Part shown: piece after piece, positions 6,998 through 15,935 of the stretch
How the letters are laid out: every line of letters starts with the position of its first letter
Position numbering within the stretch: the first letter of the stretch is position 1
Assembly: GCA_964503475.1 (NCBI GenBank)
Contig: CAZCZU010000018.1
Location: 1 to 48,674 of the forward strand
Direction of reading: 5' to 3'
Length of the DNA stretch: 48,674 nucleotides
DNA from: CAZCZU01 sp964503475
Lineage (GTDB): Bacteria > Pseudomonadota > Zetaproteobacteria > Mariprofundales > Mariprofundaceae
Program-made: the position numbers and the translations under genes
Notes under the pieces: model-generated
The model's input: the letters and a program-made list of their open reading frames with translations, nothing else
Told to the model about the DNA's origin: nothing
The model's database searches: none

Positions 6998-8776
6998 ATG
7001 CGGGGTGAACAGTGGCAATCGATGCTGGCGGCCGGCGCCGACCTCTATCGGTTTTCACCGCTGCGCCTGTCGCTGCTCTTTGGGCTGATGCTTGTCCAGC
7101 GTGTGACGGCAGGTATCGGCATGCTGCTGCTGATACCGCTGCTGCAGTTGGTCGGACTTGATACGGGAGGCGGGGCAACCGGGGATTTCGCCGGCATCAT
7201 CGCCCGCATCTACGACGCACTGGGGCTGGAGATTACCCTGCCGCTGATTTTGTTTTCCTATGTCGCGGTCGTCTCCCTGGTCGCACTGCTGAGTTATCTG
7301 CAATCGGTGATGTCCACCTCGGTGCAGCAGGCCTATGTCTGGCATGTGCGCCATGCGCTCTACGATGCGCTGCTGCACAGCAGCTGGCAGTTTTTCATCA
7401 GTCGCAAGATGAGCGATTTCGTGCACGGCCTGGCGCAGCAGGTCAACACCATCGGCATGTGTGCCACGACGATGCTGATGCTGCTCGGGCAGCTGGTGCT
7501 GGTGCTGGTCTATGTCGGACTGTCGCTGCTGATCTCCTGGCAGATGACGCTGCTGGCACTCGGGTGCGGCATCGTGCTGCTGGCCCTGTTGCTGCCGCTG
7601 AACCGGCGGGTGGTGCAATCCGGGCGGGTACGGGAGAGCAGCGGCAAGGAGCTGATGCAGATGTTTACCGAACATCTCGGCAGCCTGAAGATGGTCAAAA
7701 GTTACGGCAGCGAATCACGCTATCTGGCCATGATGGACGACGAGAGTCGCCGGCTGGAGCGGCAGATCGTGCGGCTCGTGCGTTTTAACGGCCTGACCCA
7801 GCTGGTGACCGCCATCGGCGGCGTGGTCTTCTTTTCGCTCTGTTTCTATTTCGCCCTGCAGTGGCTGGCGATTCCGCTGGCCGCGCTATTGCTCCTGCTG
7901 CTGATATTTTCCCGCCTGCTGCCACAGGTGACGCTGATTCAGGCCCTTTTTCAGCGTCTGCTGCACCAGTTGCCCGCTTTCGCGGATGTGCGGCAACTGA
8001 TGCGGGAGTGTTCCGGGCATGCCGAGGAGAAGCTCGCCGCCGATGTGGTCGCGCCGCAATTCAAGCAGGCTATCTCTCTGGAAAATGTCAGCTTCCGTTA
8101 CGCGAACGCTACACGGCAGGTGATCGACCGCTTGTCGTTGAGTATCGGCAAGAACGAGACCGTTGCCCTGACCGGCCCCTCCGGCGCCGGCAAGAGCACC
8201 CTGGCCGACCTGATTGCCGGCCTGCTGGTGCCCGATGCGGGGGTGATCCGCCTGGATGGCGAGCGCATCGAGGGCGAGCGGCGCCTGGCCTGGCGCAGAG
8301 GTATCGCCTATATCACGCAGGAGGTGTTCCTGTTTCACGATACGGTGCGCACCAATCTGCTGTGGGTCTGTCCCGAGGCATCCGAGCAGCAGCTGTGGGA
8401 TGCGCTGGAGACGGCCGCGGCAGCCGATTTCGTGCGCGCCCTGCCCGAGGGGCTGGACACCCTGATCGGCGATCGCGGCATCCGTCTCTCCGGCGGCGAG
8501 CGGCAGCGTCTGGCGCTGGCCCGTGCCCTGCTGTCGAAGCCGCAACTACTGATCCTGGATGAGGCGACCAGCGCCCTCGACCACGATAATGAAGAGAAGA
8601 TCCGCCAGGCCCTGCAGCGGATGGAGGGTAAGCTGACCATCCTTATTATCGCCCACCGGGAGAGCACCATTGCACATGTCAAAAAGCGCCTCGAACTGGG
8701 GCGTGGCGTGGCTGCGGAGGCTGTGGCAGATGGTGTCGGGTTCCCTGTCGCCGCAAGCGATTTGATAGGAAGCTGA
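6998..8776 (+). CDS. ABC exporter, fused membrane and ATPase domains
   Basis: A 592-residue half-transporter of the MsbA/lipid-or-peptide exporter type. Residues about 20-320 hold the six-helix membrane domain. The ATPase domain has Walker A GPSGAGKST (about 393-401), signature LSGGERQR (about 497-504) and Walker B LLILDEATSALD (about 516-527), and an H-loop in IIAHRES. The frame opens at a GTG at 6962, but GGAGGG at 6985-6990 with 7-nt spacing points to ATG 6998 (MRGEQWQS). No N-terminal C39 peptidase domain is present, so it does not process double-Gly leaders. It could flip a polysaccharide-linked lipid or export the product of the peptide locus; the sequence does not decide. Confidence 0.88.
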   Translation: MRGEQWQSMLAAGADLYRFSPLRLSLLFGLMLVQRVTAGIGMLLLIPLLQLVGLDTGGGATGDFAGIIARIYDALGLEITLPLILFSYVAVVSLVALLSYLQSVMSTSVQQAYVWHVRHALYDALLHSSWQFFISRKMSDFVHGLAQQVNTIGMCATTMLMLLGQLVLVLVYVGLSLLISWQMTLLALGCGIVLLALLLPLNRRVVQSGRVRESSGKELMQMFTEHLGSLKMVKSYGSESRYLAMMDDESRRLERQIVRLVRFNGLTQLVTAIGGVVFFSLCFYFALQWLAIPLAALLLLLLIFSRLLPQVTLIQALFQRLLHQLPAFADVRQLMRECSGHAEEKLAADVVAPQFKQAISLENVSFRYANATRQVIDRLSLSIGKNETVALTGPSGAGKSTLADLIAGLLVPDAGVIRLDGERIEGERRLAWRRGIAYITQEVFLFHDTVRTNLLWVCPEASEQQLWDALETAAAADFVRALPEGLDTLIGDRGIRLSGGERQRLALARALLSKPQLLILDEATSALDHDNEEKIRQALQRMEGKLTILIIAHRESTIAHVKKRLELGRGVAAEAVADGVGFPVAASDLIGS

Positions 8777-8780
8777 CGTC

Positions 8781-10211
8781 ATGCCGGGCACCAGTACACG
8801 CCTGACCTGGGCCTTTCTGGCTCTGGTCGCCTGGTTGCCGCTGCCGCTGGGCAGCAACCGGCCGTGGGCCGAGGCGACCAGCGATACATGGTGCTTTCTG
8901 CTGGTCGGCCTGACGCTGGCCTGGCACCTGCGCCACGGCGCCCGCCTGCCGGAGTCGATGCGGGCCGCCCGCCCTGTCTTCATCCTGCTGCTGCTCTATA
9001 TCGCCTGGCTGGGGCTGCAGATGCTGCCGCTGTCGATCGGCATGCTGCAGTGGCTGTCGCCGCATGCGGCCGCTATCCGCCTGGCCGCCGATGCCGGCAC
9101 CCTCTTTGCCCCGATCACACTGGATGCGCATGCCACGGCCGCCATGCTGGTCCGCAGCTGTTATCTCGTCGGCCTGTTCGGGCTGACGCTTTACCTGATC
9201 GATTCGCGGCGCAAGCTGAAGTGGCTGGTCTATACCGTGCTGCTTTCGGCCCTGTTTCAGGCGCTCTACGGCTCGTTCATGATCCTGACCGGTATCGAGT
9301 ACTCGTTTTTCATCTCCAAGTACGTGCTCTTCTCCCACCCCGGCTCCGCCACCGGCACCTTCGCCAGCCGCGATCATCTGGCCGGCTATCTGGAGATGGC
9401 CCTGGCCATCGGCATCGGCTACATGCTGTCGCTGCTCAAGCATGGCGCTTCCGGCGGCAACTGGAAGCGGCGGCTGCGCGCGTGGAGCGAGCTGCTGCTG
9501 GGGCCGAAAGCGCGGCTCAGGCTACTGCTGATCCTGCTCTGCCTAGGGCTGGTGCTCACCCATTCGCGCGGCGGCAACATCGCCTTCTTCGCAAGCCTGG
9601 GCATCGCCGGGGTGCTGTTCCTGCTGCTGGTCAAAAAGAAGCCCCGGGCCACGATCGTCTTTCTCGTCAGTCTGATCGTGCTCGATATTGTCCTGATCGG
9701 TTCCTGGGTCGGCCTGTCGACGGTGATGACGCGCCTGGAGCAGACCACGATGCAGACGGAGGATCGCGACGAGGCCTATATATCCGCCCTGCCGATGTTG
9801 CCGGACTACTGGTTGAGCGGGACGGGGGCGGGTACCTTCGGCGAGGTGTTCCCGGCCTACAAGAGCGCCGGTCTCGGCCGTACCTGGAACCATGCCCACA
9901 ACGACTATCTCGAACTCTTCATCGAAGGGGGGGCGGTCGGCTTTGCATTGCTGGCCGGCTGCGTGCTTTATGCCCTCGCTGCCGCCGTCCAGACCCTGCG
10001 CCGGCGCCGCTCATCGCTGATGACCGGCATGGCCTTCGCCAGCCTGATGGGGATTGCCGCCATGCTGGTCCACTCCTTTGTCGACTTTAACCTGCAGATT
10101 CCGGCCAACAGCAGCATGTTCATGCTGTTGCTGGCCCTGGCCATGCTGAGTCGGCAGCTGGAGTCACGTCGGCAGCAGGAGGGCGGGGAAACGGGCCTGC
10201 TGTCTCGGTAA
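8781..10211 (+). CDS. O-antigen ligase/polymerase-like membrane protein (Wzy type)
   Basis: A 476-residue polytopic inner-membrane protein with about 10-12 hydrophobic segments. The diagnostic part is the periplasmic-loop motif GAGTFGEVFPAY followed by HAHNDYLELFIEGG (about residues 370-383), as in the Wzy_C/O-antigen ligase family that joins or polymerises lipid-linked oligosaccharides. It starts 4 bp after the ABC exporter stop. A second protein of this class is encoded at 21846, so one may be the polymerase and the other a ligase or a transferase of a different branch. It faces a convergent gene whose stop is only 4 bp away. Confidence 0.82.
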   Translation: MPGTSTRLTWAFLALVAWLPLPLGSNRPWAEATSDTWCFLLVGLTLAWHLRHGARLPESMRAARPVFILLLLYIAWLGLQMLPLSIGMLQWLSPHAAAIRLAADAGTLFAPITLDAHATAAMLVRSCYLVGLFGLTLYLIDSRRKLKWLVYTVLLSALFQALYGSFMILTGIEYSFFISKYVLFSHPGSATGTFASRDHLAGYLEMALAIGIGYMLSLLKHGASGGNWKRRLRAWSELLLGPKARLRLLLILLCLGLVLTHSRGGNIAFFASLGIAGVLFLLLVKKKPRATIVFLVSLIVLDIVLIGSWVGLSTVMTRLEQTTMQTEDRDEAYISALPMLPDYWLSGTGAGTFGEVFPAYKSAGLGRTWNHAHNDYLELFIEGGAVGFALLAGCVLYALAAAVQTLRRRRSSLMTGMAFASLMGIAAMLVHSFVDFNLQIPANSSMFMLLLALAMLSRQLESRRQQEGGETGLLSR

Positions 10212-10215
10212 CAGC

Positions 10216-10905
10216 TCAATCGCAGAGGGGGGAGTGGGTATCCGGCGCGGCAATGGCGATGCAGTAGTAGGCCAGGCCACCCGTCTGCTCCAGGGTCTGG
10301 CGCATATCCTGCTGCCGCTGTTCGGCGACGCGCTGCAGGTAGTGGCGTACCGGTTCGCGTTTATCATCCGGCAGGAAGGGCCAGCTCCACATCGACCAGC
10401 GCAGCAGCGACGGCAGGATGGCGTTGTCCCACGGGCCGAGTCTGATCAGATGAAGCAGTGTATCGGCCTGCTCCGCATCGTATTCGCCCAGCTCTGCCTT
10501 GATGCTCAGCAGTCCGGCATAGCCGTAGGGCCAGGCCGGGCGCTGGGCGATGAGCTTGCGGAAACAGGCTGCAGCTTTGTGTAGCAACGCATTTCGCTGC
10601 TGGCCGGCGGGTGTAATCGCCGTTGCATGGTAGTAGTAGAGGCGGCCGAGGGCATCGAGCATGGCCGGATCGGCGGGGGCCCAGGCCAGGGCTGAGCGCG
10701 CATCGTTCTCCAGCGCGTTTACCTCGCTTGCCGCCGGTGGATGATCCGGGGCGGCATACCACTGATCGATATGGGAATGCACCCGGAACTGGACCACATA
10801 GAGCGCGCCTGCACGCAGCGACCACAGTGCCAGGGCGGCCAGTAGCAGGGCGGCAAGCGTGAGCAGGGCTTTGCGATGGCGCAATATCGGCGGTGCGGTC
10901 TCCAC
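10216..10905 (-). CDS. VpsP-like polysaccharide biosynthesis protein (membrane-anchored)
   Basis: A 229-residue protein with one N-terminal transmembrane anchor (about residues 12-36), then a helical region with TPR-like spacing (NALENDARSALAWAPADPAM, LDALGRLYYYHA, CFRKLIAQRPAWPYGYAGLL). Its size, anchor and W/P/Y-rich helices resemble the VpsP family found in Vibrio-type exopolysaccharide loci; the function of that family is unproven. It is the only minus-strand gene inside the locus and is divergent from the 11124 gene, sharing a ~220-bp upstream region with it. VpsP-like assignment is by recall of pattern and should be held loosely. Confidence 0.6.
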   Translation of the reverse strand: METAPPILRHRKALLTLAALLLAALALWSLRAGALYVVQFRVHSHIDQWYAAPDHPPAASEVNALENDARSALAWAPADPAMLDALGRLYYYHATAITPAGQQRNALLHKAAACFRKLIAQRPAWPYGYAGLLSIKAELGEYDAEQADTLLHLIRLGPWDNAILPSLLRWSMWSWPFLPDDKREPVRHYLQRVAEQRQQDMRQTLEQTGGLAYYCIAIAAPDTHSPLCD

Positions 10906-11123
10906 AGTGTTGGCTCCTCCCCGTTGCCGGCGCGATGGGCCGGGATGCAGCCCACGCTACCATAGCGGCCTGCCGTCGCAGAGGGCGGATAGTGGGCGGG
11001 GGTTGAGAAGGCGTTCGATCGCTGCAAAGCCTGAGTTGTGGTAGTGGTAATGGGTGTGCTACGCTGGCGCAATTCAAGTTTTCCGGTGCGATGATTGCTG
11101 AAACGATCCCAAGGGAGGGCGTG
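10906..11123. promoter_or_regulatory. Divergent intergenic region
   Basis: This 218-bp gap separates two divergent genes and should hold promoters for both. On the plus strand TTGTGG (about 11035) and an extended -10-like TGCTACGCT lie 18 bp apart, a weak match. No sigma-54 site or clear operator was recognised. Confidence 0.3.
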
Positions 11124-11657
11124 ATGAACGGAATGAAAAGGTGGCGTGCGTTGCTGGCCTGTGCGGTGATGATGCTGGCAACGGGCACGACGGTGGCCCA
11201 GGCGGATACCGCTGCGGCGATCAGAGATATCAATGCCAAAGCCGCAGCGCTCAATAATGCATCCCCTGCAGACAGGGCCGCGGCAGAGCAGGCCCTGCTC
11301 GACAGCGTAAGGCAGGCCGCCTCTGCGGCAGTCGATGGCCAAGAGATTCAGCAGATCGTTGTCACGGCGATTCGGGTATCTCCGCAGCGCATGGCCGTGG
11401 ATATCGCGGCTGCGGCGGTGGATGCCAAGCCTTTTATGAGGCAGATGATTGTTGACACTGCTCTGCTGGTGACTACGTCAGAAAGGTGGAGAGGCCTGCA
11501 GGCCCTTAACAACCCCCGCAGGGGGGGGGAGCAGCAGACCAGGCAGCCTACTAACGGGCAGCCTACTTTCAGGAGCCCACAGAGGGACAACTTGCCACCA
11601 CATCCACAGCCGCAATATCTGGATGAGCAGCCGATGGGTGGCGCTAGTCCGAGCTGA
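11124..11657 (+). CDS. Secreted small hypothetical protein
   Basis: A 177-residue protein with a signal peptide: MKRWR, a hydrophobic core (ALLACAVMMLATGTTV) and the cleavage site AQA before DTAAA. The mature part is Ala-rich and helical (residues about 28-120), and the last 50 residues are low-complexity, rich in Pro, Gln and Asn. AGGGAGG 5-6 nt before ATG 11124 decides the start; 11 more codons are open upstream but unsupported. It leads the segment of envelope genes (barrel, export protein, kinase), so a periplasmic role in polysaccharide secretion is a reasonable guess. I recognise no family. Confidence 0.65.
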   Translation: MNGMKRWRALLACAVMMLATGTTVAQADTAAAIRDINAKAAALNNASPADRAAAEQALLDSVRQAASAAVDGQEIQQIVVTAIRVSPQRMAVDIAAAAVDAKPFMRQMIVDTALLVTTSERWRGLQALNNPRRGGEQQTRQPTNGQPTFRSPQRDNLPPHPQPQYLDEQPMGGASPS

Positions 11658-11684
11658 GTTGATGCTGCTGGCGTGATCGACAGA

Positions 11685-11712
11685 GCGACCGGGTGCGGAT
11701 GCATCCGGTCGT
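11685..11712. repeat. Nested palindrome between 11124 gene and barrel gene
   Basis: CGACCGG and CCGGTCG (about 11686-11692 and 11705-11711) flank CGGATGCATCCG, itself a perfect 12-bp palindrome (11696-11707). It lies about 120 bp before the barrel gene. With no T-run directly after it, it may be a regulatory or attenuating structure, or a weak terminator. Confidence 0.5.
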
Positions 11713-11830
11713 GTCGTTCCCGGCCGCTCTTTTCGGTGATGCCCGCTCCATAGTGCGGTGAAGAGGGCTAGGCAGTGCACCATTAATCTGTAAGATGTGT
11801 TTTCGATCACACTGTTGAGGAGAGGGTAGG

Positions 11831-13006
11831 ATGAGGAAGGCAACTGTTGCAGTACTGGCCCTGACGGCGGGAGGCATGCTTTATGCGGCCCCGCTGTCCG
11901 CAGCCGAAGAGCATGGTATTCAGGCAGGCGGCGCCACCATTACGCCGGCCATCCAGATCGACGAAAAGCACGACGATAATATCTGGTTGCAGGAGCTGAA
12001 CAAGAAATCGAGCTGGATCACCACCATTACGCCCTCCATCCAGGCCGAACTGGGCAAGGGGAGCAGCACCTTCGATCTCGCCTATACGCTGGACAAGGGC
12101 TTCTACCACAGCAGCTCCGCCGATAACTACCTCGACCATACCGTTACGGCGGGAGCGAAGATGCAGCCAAGCGCGCGCCTGGATGGCGAGCTGAATGCCT
12201 CCTACCTCAAGGCGCATGATGCGCGCGGTGCGACCTTCACCGGCCTTGGTCTCATCACCCCAACGCCCAACCTCTATCACGAGACCACGGTCGACGGCCG
12301 CATCGGCTACGGCACCAATGCCCACATCGATCTCTCCGGTGCATACAGCAACAAGGTCTACGACAACAACCGGGCGCAGACCATCGGCTGGGATGTCGAC
12401 ACCATGTCGGGCGATGCCAAGTTCAGCTACCTGGTGGCGCCCAAGACGCGGGCGGTGCTGGAGGCGCGCTACGAGGTGTGGAACTACAAGCTGGCCGGCG
12501 CCTCCACCCTGGACAGCCGGCAACAGAGTTACCTGGGCGGCCTGGAGTGGAAAGCCACGGCCAGAACCACCGGCTCGGTACTGCTCGGTTACCGCAAGAA
12601 GTCGTTCGCCGATCCCGCCAGGGCGGATGCCAGCAGCTTCGACTGGGAGGCTTCGGTCAAGTGGTTGCCGAAGAGCTATTCGCTCTGGACCCTGGATACT
12701 TCGCGGCAGAACGACGAATCGGATGGTCAGGGTAACTTTGTGCGTACCTCCGGCGGATTTGTCATGTGGGAGCACGGCTACAGCAGCCGTCTGCACCATA
12801 TGCTGAAGATCGATTACCGCAAACGGGACTACCAGGGCCTCAATCGCAAGGACGATATCGTCACCGGCGAAGCCAGGATCGATTACGATCTGAATGCCTG
12901 GCTGAATGCCGGCCTCGCCTACAACTATGCCAATCGCAACTCCAACGCGGCACTGGCCAGTTACCGGCAGAATATCTGGATGCTGGAGCTGATCGGTTCG
13001 CTCTGA
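11831..13006 (+). CDS. Outer-membrane beta-barrel protein of the polysaccharide locus (VpsM-like)
   Basis: A 391-residue protein with signal peptide (cleavage near residue 24, after APLSA). The mature part is rich in alternating aromatic/polar strands (FDLAYTLDKGFYH, GRIGYGTNAHIDLSGAYSN, SYLGGLEWKATA, LNAGLAYNYANRNSN) as expected for a barrel of about 16 or more strands. It matches the outer-membrane barrel group found beside Wza-like proteins in Vps/Eps-type loci. AGGAGAGGG (11817-11825) lies shortly before the ATG. The C-terminal residue is Leu rather than the usual Phe. Likely role: polymer passage across or anchoring at the outer membrane. Confidence 0.75.
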   Translation: MRKATVAVLALTAGGMLYAAPLSAAEEHGIQAGGATITPAIQIDEKHDDNIWLQELNKKSSWITTITPSIQAELGKGSSTFDLAYTLDKGFYHSSSADNYLDHTVTAGAKMQPSARLDGELNASYLKAHDARGATFTGLGLITPTPNLYHETTVDGRIGYGTNAHIDLSGAYSNKVYDNNRAQTIGWDVDTMSGDAKFSYLVAPKTRAVLEARYEVWNYKLAGASTLDSRQQSYLGGLEWKATARTTGSVLLGYRKKSFADPARADASSFDWEASVKWLPKSYSLWTLDTSRQNDESDGQGNFVRTSGGFVMWEHGYSSRLHHMLKIDYRKRDYQGLNRKDDIVTGEARIDYDLNAWLNAGLAYNYANRNSNAALASYRQNIWMLELIGSL

Positions 13007-13055
13007 TCGCGCGGGAGCTAGAGGGGCAGGCTGCGCGCTTGTCAAAGCATATTGA

Positions 13056-13850
13056 ATGAATATCTTCGCCGGGATGGGATCGCTGAAACCGTTTGTTTGC
13101 CTGAAAAAGAGCCTGATTCTGCTGTTGATGCTGTGCGCTTTGGGAGCCACGGCATCGGCCGTTGATTCGATCGCGGATTACCGTCTGGCGGCCGGCGACA
13201 AGGTCAAGATCCATGTCTTCGGTGAGGATAATATGGATGTGGATACGCGCCTCGGCATATCCGGCGATATCCGTTATCCCTTCCTGGGAAAAATCCATGT
13301 GGCCGGCATGACGCTGGCGGAGCTGGAACAGTATATCACCAGCAAACTGGCCGACGGCTACCTCGTCAATCCGCAGGTGCGTGTCTCCATGGAGGAGTTC
13401 CGGCCCTTCTATGTCAACGGCGAGGTGCAGAAGCCGGGCGGTTATCCCTACCAGCCGGGCCTGAATGTGCGTAAGGCGATCTCGCTCGCCGGCGGCTTTG
13501 CCGAGAATGCCGACGAAAATAAAATTTTTCTGATTCGCGCCGGGCAGGTGCGCAAAGAGGGAGAGGCGACCTCGCTGGATGCCGAGGTGGGGCCGGGCGA
13601 TATCATTACGGTCAAAAAGAGTTTCTTCTTCGTCACGGGTGAAGTCGAGCATGCCGGAAAGTTCCCTTACAAGGAGGGTATAACCTTCCGCATGGCCATC
13701 AGTACGGCCGGAGGCCTGACCGAGCGGGGCGATGAAGACAAGGTCTACGTGACGCATGGGGATGGCGATCGCAAGATGAAGAAGGTTGAGAATCTCGATA
13801 AGGCGGTGAAAGCGGGCGACGTGATTACCGTCAGGCAGAGTTTCTTCTGA
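13056..13850 (+). CDS. Polysaccharide export protein (Wza/SLBB family)
   Basis: A 264-residue periplasmic/outer-membrane export protein. After a signal segment (LILLLMLCALGATASA) comes the Poly_export domain (YRLAAGDKVKIHVFGEDNM to the PQVRVSMEEF strand, about 42-112), then two SLBB domains (FYVNGEVQKPGGYPYQPG and FFVTGEVEHAGKFPYKEG). The Cys in LMLC is preceded by Leu, so no good lipobox exists and it is probably cleaved after ASA. Family members form the outer-membrane end of the Wzc-Wza channel, matching the Wzc-like gene that follows. The ribosome site before ATG 13056 is weak; ATG 13074 is an alternative start. Confidence 0.88.
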   Translation: MNIFAGMGSLKPFVCLKKSLILLLMLCALGATASAVDSIADYRLAAGDKVKIHVFGEDNMDVDTRLGISGDIRYPFLGKIHVAGMTLAELEQYITSKLADGYLVNPQVRVSMEEFRPFYVNGEVQKPGGYPYQPGLNVRKAISLAGGFAENADENKIFLIRAGQVRKEGEATSLDAEVGPGDIITVKKSFFFVTGEVEHAGKFPYKEGITFRMAISTAGGLTERGDEDKVYVTHGDGDRKMKKVENLDKAVKAGDVITVRQSFF

Positions 13851-13956
13851 TCCGATATGCGGGTCGAAATGGCGGATTGTCGGGCTGACAGTGGCTTCCG
13901 GCTCATCCCGGGAATCCGATAATCAAATGCGTTAAGCGCGGCGAGCGGGGTTTAGA

Positions 13957-15909
13957 GTGGAGTATCAAAACAGCAGGCAAGGGCCGCTTGCTGGCGGGGA
14001 GATCGATCTGGCGCAACAGCTGGCAGTCATTCCTCGTCGCAAGTGGAGTATTATCGCTCTGGCACTACTGATGACCACGGTTGCTTCGCTGGTCGTCTAT
14101 TCAATGACCCCCTGGTATAAGGCATCGGCGACGCTGCTGGTCGAGCGGCAGCAGCCCCGGACGCCATCGAACGAGTCGCTCTTTGTGATGTTCGGCGGGG
14201 GCAGCAGGCAGTACTACGAAACCCAGCTGGAAATCGTCAAATCGCGCAAGCTTGCTATCCGGGTGATCGATTCGCTGCAGCTGGCGAATGAGCCGGAGTT
14301 TCAGCCGGCCAGGGGGGGCTTTCATCCGCTCCGCTCCATCCGCGACTGGCTTGCCCTGAACGAAGAGGTCAAGCCCGATCAGCATCGCGCTAAGGATATG
14401 CTGGTGAGACAGTTCCAGGCACGCCTGCACGCCGAGTTGATCAAGGGAACGCAGCTGGTCGACGTCGGCTTCGAAGCCAGGAGCCCCGAGTTGGCCGCGA
14501 AGGTGGCCAATGCGCTGGCGGAGGCATACATCAAGGATCAGCTTGATTCCCGTATCGAGATGACCCGTCAGGCGACCAGCTGGATGCAGGAGCGCCTGAA
14601 GGTGTTGAAGCAGAGCCTGGACGACAGCGAAATCGCTCTGCAGCGATACAAGGAAGAGCATCAACTGGTCGATGTGAAAGGTGTCAGCACGCTGACGGCC
14701 CAGGAGCTGGACCAGCTGACCACCCAGCTGCTCAATGCCCGCGCCAAAGTGGCGGAGCTCAGCAAGCGTTACGGGCCCAAGCATCCACTGATGATCGCGG
14801 CACGATCGGAAGTGGCGACCGCCCGCCAGCAGCTGGAGCGCGGCAAGGGCCAGATTCAGACCATTGGCCGTAAAGAGGTGCGCCTGCGCGAGCTGCAGCG
14901 TCAGGTGGAAAGCAACCGCAAGCTGTACGATACATTCCTTGAGCGATTCAAGGCGGCAAACCAGTCGGTCGATCTGCAGGCGGTGAGCGCCCGAATCACC
15001 GATCCCGCATCGGTTCCGTTAACGCCGGTTCGGCCCAAAAAGGCATCGATTGTCGCCAAGGTCTTTTTTATCAGTCTGGTTCTCGGCGTGTTGCTCGCCT
15101 TCCTTCTGGAATCGCTGAACAAGACCTTCCGCAGCAGCCGTGAGGTCGAGGAGAAGCTCGGCCAGCCGCTGCTGGGTGTACTACCGCTGATGAAGGCGGG
15201 CAAGAAGGACCGTACGGCCGGTGCCTTTGCCCTGGTAAACGATAACGAGAGCGGCTTTGCCGAGGCGATCCGCACCATCCGCACCGGCCTGGTACTCTCC
15301 GGGCTGGATAACCCGCACAAGGTGATTCTGCTGACCTCCTCCATCCCCGGAGAGGGCAAGACCGTGGTGTCGACCAACCTGGCGATGGCCATGGGCAAAA
15401 TGGAGAAGGTGCTGCTGATCGGTGCCGATCTGCGGCGCCCGTCGCTGAGTCGCGCGCTCGGTATTGGCAGCGACAACTTGGGACTGACCAATCTCGTGGC
15501 CGGAACGGACGATCTGGGGGCGTGCATCCATCATATTGATGCCGCCAATATCGATGTGTTGCCCTGTGGGCAGATACCGCCGAACCCGCTCGAATTGCTC
15601 TCCTCCGAACGATTCGCACGTGTCATCAGCAAGCTGGAGGGAATGTACGACCGTATTGTGATCGATTCGCCGCCGGTGCAGGCGGTCAGTGATGCGCTGG
15701 TGCTGTCGAAGTTCGCCAAGGCAGTGGTCTATGTGGTCGAGGCCGACAATACGCATGAGAATCTTGTCAGCAATGGCCTGAAACGCCTGCTGGAGCACCA
15801 TGCCCCGATTGCCGGTATCGTGCTGAACAAGCTCAATGTCGAAAAGGCGGCCAAATATGGCTACGACTACAGCGGCTATTACGATCATTACGGCTATGGC
15901 AAGGAGTAG
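13957..15909 (+). CDS. Wzz-type chain-length regulator fused to tyrosine autokinase (BY-kinase)
   Basis: A 650-residue Wzc-like inner-membrane protein. Residues 1-390 form the Wzz domain with TM helices near 33-50 and 366-386 and a periplasmic coiled coil; the cytosolic BY-kinase follows with Walker A SSIPGEGKT (about 462-470), Walker A' LLIGADLRRP and Walker B RIVIDSPP. The C-terminus has seven tyrosines in the last 19 residues, the site of autophosphorylation in this family. Start is a GTG, because an in-frame stop lies just upstream and no ATG exists before the first helix. The 106 bp before it show no recognised site. It works with the export protein before it and the phosphatase after it. 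Confidence 0.93.
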   Translation: MEYQNSRQGPLAGGEIDLAQQLAVIPRRKWSIIALALLMTTVASLVVYSMTPWYKASATLLVERQQPRTPSNESLFVMFGGGSRQYYETQLEIVKSRKLAIRVIDSLQLANEPEFQPARGGFHPLRSIRDWLALNEEVKPDQHRAKDMLVRQFQARLHAELIKGTQLVDVGFEARSPELAAKVANALAEAYIKDQLDSRIEMTRQATSWMQERLKVLKQSLDDSEIALQRYKEEHQLVDVKGVSTLTAQELDQLTTQLLNARAKVAELSKRYGPKHPLMIAARSEVATARQQLERGKGQIQTIGRKEVRLRELQRQVESNRKLYDTFLERFKAANQSVDLQAVSARITDPASVPLTPVRPKKASIVAKVFFISLVLGVLLAFLLESLNKTFRSSREVEEKLGQPLLGVLPLMKAGKKDRTAGAFALVNDNESGFAEAIRTIRTGLVLSGLDNPHKVILLTSSIPGEGKTVVSTNLAMAMGKMEKVLLIGADLRRPSLSRALGIGSDNLGLTNLVAGTDDLGACIHHIDAANIDVLPCGQIPPNPLELLSSERFARVISKLEGMYDRIVIDSPPVQAVSDALVLSKFAKAVVYVVEADNTHENLVSNGLKRLLEHHAPIAGIVLNKLNVEKAAKYGYDYSGYYDHYGYGKE

Positions 15910-15935
15910 GGGGCGGCTGCAGCCTCGCTTGCACC

